This document shows, piece by piece, positions 60,226 through 64,000 of a stretch of DNA of 64,000 nucleotides. The stretch comes from an uncultured Dysosmobacter sp. (GTDB taxonomy: Bacteria > Bacillota > Clostridia > Oscillospirales > Oscillospiraceae), in the NCBI GenBank assembly GCA_934636905.1, contig CAKUBJ010000001.1:1-64000 (forward strand). Reading direction: 5' to 3'. Position numbers and translations under genes: made by a program. The stretch's first letter is position 1. Every line of letters starts with the position of its first letter. Under the pieces are notes generated by a model. The model worked only from the letters and a program-made list of their open reading frames with translations, was not told the origin of the DNA and did no database searches.

Positions 60226-62007
60226 TCAGAGCAGATACATCAGAATCATCTGGACGGTGCCGTCCAGATCACCCACCCAGTTTTCGGCTTCCTCATTGAT
60301 TTTCTCGCCCAGGTCTTCCAGATCGCCGGTGCTGAGATTGCCGATCATCAGGGTTTCGTCGGCGGACACCTTCACGGCGGAGTAGGAGGACACGGTGCAG
60401 CCTGCCTTCAGGCTGAACAGCTGGCTTCCGTACGCCTTCACGCTCAGTTCATCCAGCTGCAGATCCACACTGTCCTTCCCGGTTTTCAGCTGACCTTCCA
60501 TATTGACGGAGGCGTCCGTGCTCCGGATGCTCCAGGAGAAGTTCTTCCCGGACTCCTTGGGGCGGTATTCCAGTTCGGACTTGACGGAAAAGCTGTTCCA
60601 GCTGCTGTCGCTGGAAATCACGGTTTCGTCCGTATATACGCCGGATTTCCCGCTGTGGTTTCCGCTGGAGACAAGGCGGACGGTTTCCCCGTAGGCCGTC
60701 ACCTCCACGCTGAAGTCGTCGGCGTAGTTTTTGCCGCCGCCCAGATGGACATGAACCTCTGCCCCGCCGTTGTCATAGCAGACGGCCATGATATAGCCGC
60801 CCTTGAGATAGACGTCCAGTTCCAGATCACCCATCTCCCTGACCAGTTCCTTCAGTGACCGGAAAACCCCGTCATAGTCAAAGGCGTTCTTGATGGCGCT
60901 CTTCGTTTCCGCGATGGTATCCTTGGGAAGGCCGGCTTCCTCCATGAGATCCAGCGTAACCTGCGCGTAGTCCTGCGCCTTTACGGATTCCTTCATGGCG
61001 TCCAGCAGATCCTTCATGGCATCCTCCGGGATTACCACATGATAGGCGGTGCATTTGACGTTATAATCATTGACGTCGATGGTTTCGCTGCCGGCCTTTT
61101 TGACCTCCACGGCTTTGTAAAACGCCTTTACCGCCGCCTTGTCCAGCAGGACGGGCTTGCTGTACGCGTCCATGATGTCAAAGATATTGAAGCTGAGATT
61201 CCCGATTTCGTCACGGAGATCGCCGTATTCGTCCAGCTTGTCAAGATCCTTACCCAGCGTGGCGGTATCCAGACCCAGCGCCGTTCCGTCCATCAGCTCC
61301 GGGATGTACCCGGTCACCGTGGTGCCCTTGATGCCGGCCATGCCGCTGATGATGTCCGCTGCGCCGTAATAGGCGGTGAAGGAAGCGCCTGCCTCCTGCT
61401 TCTTCTGGCTGACGGCGGTTTCCATCCGCACGCCCAGCCCCTCCAGATCCTGGGCATCCAGTCCGTAGAGATAGAACTCGTCGGGATTGAGGCTGTCCAG
61501 TTCAAGGGAATACTTCAGGCTGCACTCCCGGCTTTCCGTCAGCTTCGCCGCCGTGGGAATACCCAGCGCGTCCACCATATCCCCATAGGCTTCCACGGAC
61601 TTTACCGCCGCCTTGCGGATTTTGGCCTTGGGGCCGCCGAACAGGCTTCCCGCCAGCAGAACCACCCCGGCAATCACCGCCACGGCGGCCACGGCCACAA
61701 CCACCAGTGCCCCGGCACCCCGACGCTTATTAGGAGCATTTACGGCTGCCCCTGTATAGGCGTAATCCTGCACAGGCACAGCCTGCTGCACCGGAGCGGC
61801 TGCCTGCACCGGAGCCGCTGCCTGAATGGGAGCTGCCGTCTGAACAGGAACTGCCTGCACCGGTTCTGCGGGACGGTTCGCCTGCGCCAGAGGTTCGGTG
61901 GGGGCCTGCTGAGGCTCCGCCGCTGCCCCGGTATTTACCGCCGCGCCGCAGCAGGGGCAGAATTTCGCATCATCGCGAATATTTTTTCCACAACTCGTAC
62001 AAAACAT
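60226..62007 (-). CDS. Zinc-ribbon, membrane-anchored protein with large external domain
   Basis: 593 residues. The zinc ribbon MFCTSCGKNIRDDAKFCPCCG comes first (1-21). A Pro/Gln/Ala low-complexity linker with PVQ repeats (40-80) and one helix (98-123) follow. About 470 external residues have beta-rich character and a repeated AVKSVEAYGD/AVKAFYKAVEV pattern. This zinc-ribbon-TM-ectodomain design is frequent in Clostridia but functionally uncharacterised. GGAGGAAG precedes the ATG at 62007. It lies between the ATPase and the permeases, so it may be an accessory subunit or sensor. Confidence 0.78.
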   Translation of the reverse strand: MFCTSCGKNIRDDAKFCPCCGAAVNTGAAAEPQQAPTEPLAQANRPAEPVQAVPVQTAAPIQAAAPVQAAAPVQQAVPVQDYAYTGAAVNAPNKRRGAGALVVVAVAAVAVIAGVVLLAGSLFGGPKAKIRKAAVKSVEAYGDMVDALGIPTAAKLTESRECSLKYSLELDSLNPDEFYLYGLDAQDLEGLGVRMETAVSQKKQEAGASFTAYYGAADIISGMAGIKGTTVTGYIPELMDGTALGLDTATLGKDLDKLDEYGDLRDEIGNLSFNIFDIMDAYSKPVLLDKAAVKAFYKAVEVKKAGSETIDVNDYNVKCTAYHVVIPEDAMKDLLDAMKESVKAQDYAQVTLDLMEEAGLPKDTIAETKSAIKNAFDYDGVFRSLKELVREMGDLELDVYLKGGYIMAVCYDNGGAEVHVHLGGGKNYADDFSVEVTAYGETVRLVSSGNHSGKSGVYTDETVISSDSSWNSFSVKSELEYRPKESGKNFSWSIRSTDASVNMEGQLKTGKDSVDLQLDELSVKAYGSQLFSLKAGCTVSSYSAVKVSADETLMIGNLSTGDLEDLGEKINEEAENWVGDLDGTVQMILMYLL

Positions 62008-62028
62008 CGTTCTTCCTCCGCACATCCA

Positions 62029-62712
62029 TTATTTCTGAGTATCTGGCGACTGCTCCGCAAAGCAGCCCCAGCGCATCTGCCCGTCCTGCAGGTAAGCACA
62101 GCGCCCGCAGATACGCCGGAATTCCTCCTGCCGGTGGCTGCACCACACGGCGCAGCCGCCTCTTTGCAGAAAGGCTTCCATCCAGTCCAGCAAGGCCTCC
62201 CGGTAACGGAGATCCAGCCCGTTGGTGGCCTCATCGGCAATCACCACCGCCGGGGCGCCGGACAGCGCCAGCGCAATGCTCACCCGCCGCTGCATTCCGC
62301 CGGACAACTCGCCGATCCGGTATGGAAGCAGTTCGTCAATCCCCAGCAGTTCCGTCACCGATTGCGGCAGATCTCCTCTGCGGCCGCAGGCCGCCTGCCA
62401 GAGGGCAATCTGCCGGCGCACCGTTAGATCCTCCGCAAGTTCATTGTCCTGAGGCACATAGCCCAGCTGCTGCCGCAGAAATTTCCTGTCTCCCAGAACG
62501 CTTCTGCCCCGGAACAGCACGTCGCCGCCGTCGGGCTTCTGCGCCTGCGCCAGCAGCTTCAGAAGTGTGGACTTTCCGCAGCCGTTGGCGCCGGACAGTC
62601 CCAGACACTCCCCAGGCTGCAGCTGAAAACTCAGCGGCAGCAGGATTTTCCGCCTGCCGTAGGATTTGCTGAGATCCCGCGCTTCCAGCAGGTTCTGCGG
62701 CTGAGCGTTCAC
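62029..62712 (-). CDS. ABC transporter ATP-binding protein
   Basis: 227-residue ATPase. Walker A is LSGANGCGKSTLLKLL, the Q-loop is VPQDN, the signature is LSGGMQRRVSIAL, Walker B with D-loop is AVVIADEATNGLDLRY, and the H-loop is WCSHRQ. It resembles CcmA/ABC-2 exporter ATPases. It starts four bases after the preceding zinc-ribbon gene. It presumably energises the two permeases encoded two and three genes downstream. Confidence 0.93.
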   Translation of the reverse strand: MNAQPQNLLEARDLSKSYGRRKILLPLSFQLQPGECLGLSGANGCGKSTLLKLLAQAQKPDGGDVLFRGRSVLGDRKFLRQQLGYVPQDNELAEDLTVRRQIALWQAACGRRGDLPQSVTELLGIDELLPYRIGELSGGMQRRVSIALALSGAPAVVIADEATNGLDLRYREALLDWMEAFLQRGGCAVWCSHRQEEFRRICGRCAYLQDGQMRWGCFAEQSPDTQK

Positions 62713-62716
62713 GCCG

Positions 62717-63160
62717 TTACTTTACCGGGGTGCCGCACTCGTCGCAGAAGCGGGCACCTGCTTCCAGCCGCTTGCCGCAGTTGGTGCAGAACACGCTGCC
62801 GGAAGCGGAGGCAGAGGGTGCCGCCGCAGCGGCAGGCGCAGCGGGAGCCGCTTTCCGCTGCTGGGCGCCGAGGATCTGGCTCTCCTCCGCCTTGATCTGC
62901 TCCAGACGGTTTTTCAGGTTCGTAATCTCCACATTCAGGTCGTTGATCTGCTTGCAGTCCTCTTCCAGCGCGGCGGGGTCGATGCCGCCGGAGGCCCAGC
63001 TGTTGTAGACCTTGATGCCCAGTGCATTGAACAGACTGTCCATGCTGCGCTGAGTGCTGGAAATGGCCGTCTTTACCCGGCTGCTCTCCACAAGGGACTC
63101 AGATTTGACGCTGACTGCGGCAACACTTTTGTCAAAGGTATCCTTCAAACGTTCCAACAT
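62717..63160 (-). CDS. Coiled-coil protein with C-terminal zinc ribbon
   Basis: 147 residues, cytoplasmic. An N-terminal helical region (MLERLKDTFDKSVAAVSVKS) and a coiled coil at about 62-100 (LEEDCKQINDLNVEITNLKNRLEQIK) are followed by an Ala/Pro linker. A zinc ribbon with CTNCGKRLEAGARFCDECG ends it. Same ribbon type as the 60226 and 54815 proteins. TTGGAGG precedes the ATG at 63160; the frame extends ten codons upstream without an RBS. Function unknown. Confidence 0.78.
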   Translation of the reverse strand: MLERLKDTFDKSVAAVSVKSESLVESSRVKTAISSTQRSMDSLFNALGIKVYNSWASGGIDPAALEEDCKQINDLNVEITNLKNRLEQIKAEESQILGAQQRKAAPAAPAAAAAPSASASGSVFCTNCGKRLEAGARFCDECGTPVK

Positions 63161-63189
63161 GATTTTCTTCCTCCAAATTCTTATCTGCA

Positions 63190-63213
63190 CCCCGCCTGCC
63201 GCGGCAGGCGGGG
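63190..63213. repeat. 24-bp perfect palindrome between operon genes
   Basis: CCCCGCCTGCCG followed directly by its reverse complement, without a loop. No U-run follows on the minus strand. It may fold into an intra-operon RNA hairpin ahead of the zinc-ribbon gene RBS. Confidence 0.6.
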
Positions 63214-63248
63214 GAGCCGTAGTTCCGGGTTATGTCTCCGCAGGCGGT

Positions 63249-64000
63249 TTACCAGTTATAGCCCCAGCTGACGTTGAACCACTCCATCTCGCCGTCGGCC
63301 ACGCCCTGATCCGTCCAGAATTCCTGCACGTCGTCCGCCAGCTTCACCGTGTCCTTTCCGCTCCAGAGGCACAGGTCGCCGTCGCTGACGAACATGACCT
63401 TCTTGCCGCCCAGATATTCCACGCCGTAGCCGTAAACATCGTCGGCCACCTTCTTCTTTTCGCTGCCATTCAGCAGGTACAGCGTGCCTTCGTTCTTATA
63501 GGTGCGGTCATTGAACTTCACATCCTCCATGGCAAAAACGGTGCCGTCCTTCAGGATGTTGACCATTTCGGCGTCTCTGGCCACGGTTTCCTTCTTGCCG
63601 CCCTGATAGCGGACGAGATCGCCGCTGTATCCGTCATCGCTGACATCCGTGAAGTAGTAGAGGGCATCCTTGCCGCCGATATCGCTGACGGTCAGGCCGA
63701 AGAACTCATCGTCCTCAATGACCTCCCCACGCTGGAGGGTACTGCCGTTCAGCGTGCAGGCGTAAAGTTCCTGCTCGCCGCTGTCGGTGTTGAATGCCAT
63801 TACGGCACCCTCTTTGTCGCTGACCATCAGCAGCTGGCTGGGTGCCGTGCCCTCCTCCGTATCCCACGGGGATTCCTTGCCGTTTACGTTCTGGCACCAC
63901 GTTCCCTCCGGCGTGCCAATCATGCCGCGGACGCTGGTAGCATCGTACCAGTAGTAGTTCAGGTCGGCAACGTCGCCTACCGTGGCAGGCTTCTGGCCGT
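63249..64000 (-). CDS. Unrecognised probable beta-propeller protein, 5' end outside window
   Basis: At least 250 residues; the frame is open to the right edge, so the N-terminus is missing. The visible part repeats short strands with Gly-Asp turns: ALYYFTDVSDDGYSGDLVRYQGGKK, GTLYLLNGSEKKKVADD, VMFVSDGDLCLWSGKD. This is a YWTD/DUF5050-like pattern of blades. By analogy with neighbours it probably has a zinc ribbon and membrane helix upstream (inference). It ends with WFNVSWGYNW. It is 88 bases before the next gene on the same strand. Confidence 0.65.
   Translation of the reverse strand, partial: GQKPATVGDVADLNYYWYDATSVRGMIGTPEGTWCQNVNGKESPWDTEEGTAPSQLLMVSDKEGAVMAFNTDSGEQELYACTLNGSTLQRGEVIEDDEFFGLTVSDIGGKDALYYFTDVSDDGYSGDLVRYQGGKKETVARDAEMVNILKDGTVFAMEDVKFNDRTYKNEGTLYLLNGSEKKKVADDVYGYGVEYLGGKKVMFVSDGDLCLWSGKDTVKLADDVQEFWTDQGVADGEMEWFNVSWGYNW

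Overview
The window looks like chromosomal DNA from a Gram-positive anaerobe of the Clostridia, most probably Oscillospirales. The support is the high GC content, clostridial-type Shine-Dalgarno sequences (AGGAGG), a pyruvate:ferredoxin oxidoreductase, a Spo0J/Soj-type parAB with B. subtilis-like parS sites, an Asp T-box leader, and the Firmicutes origin order rpmH-rnpA-yidD-yidC-jag / dnaA-dnaN-yaaA-recF-remB-gyrB-gyrA. The genus cannot be read from the sequence alone.

Layout. 1-11 kb, mostly minus strand: nifJ (cut by the window edge), an sdpR-sdpI pair with twin palindromic operators, a Cof-type HAD phosphatase, holB-ricT, an XRE regulator with a DUF3169 membrane protein (plus strand), and a dnaD-like/dnaI helicase-loading pair. 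11.3-31.6 kb, plus strand: zapA, a U32 protein, dut, maf, mreC-mreD-mrdA, a GH13 glucosidase, two parS sites, parA-parB, serS, mscL, rsmG, a minD-like gene, a degenerate mgsA, and T-box-hisS-X-aspS. 31.7-42.7 kb, minus strand: gyrA, a lipoprotein, gyrB, remB, three small membrane or PH-domain genes, recF, yaaA, dnaN, oriC with DnaA boxes, dnaA. 43-46 kb, plus strand: rpmH, rnpA, yidD, yidC, khpB. Then asnS (minus), a promoter-operator driving an IscU-like gene and a GGGtGRT gene (plus), and a GntR/FCD regulator (minus). 50.7-64 kb, minus strand: a compact operon of at least ten genes that continues past the right edge.

How the genes work together. The centre is the replication origin, with initiation (dnaA, dnaN, oriC), segregation (parABS), topology (gyrAB), division and elongation (zapA, mreCD, mrdA, minD-like) and translation genes around it. 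Two departures from the usual Firmicutes plan stand out. rsmG-parA-parB do not follow jag but lie on the other arm, and the 20-kb plus-strand block containing them is transcribed toward oriC.

Most interesting regions. (1) The right-hand operon combines a membrane Ser/Thr kinase with TPRs, a von Willebrand A protein, three zinc-ribbon proteins, one carrying eight 12-residue Thr-containing repeats, an ABC ATPase with two permeases, a TPR/RCC1-like protein and a 46-residue membrane peptide. I recognise no described system with this content. (2) The IscU-like/GGGtGRT pair has a 150-nt spacer that can form mutually exclusive hairpins. (3) The hisS-aspS leader reads as a tRNA-Asp T-box. (4) The methylglyoxal synthase homologue has lost its catalytic aspartate.
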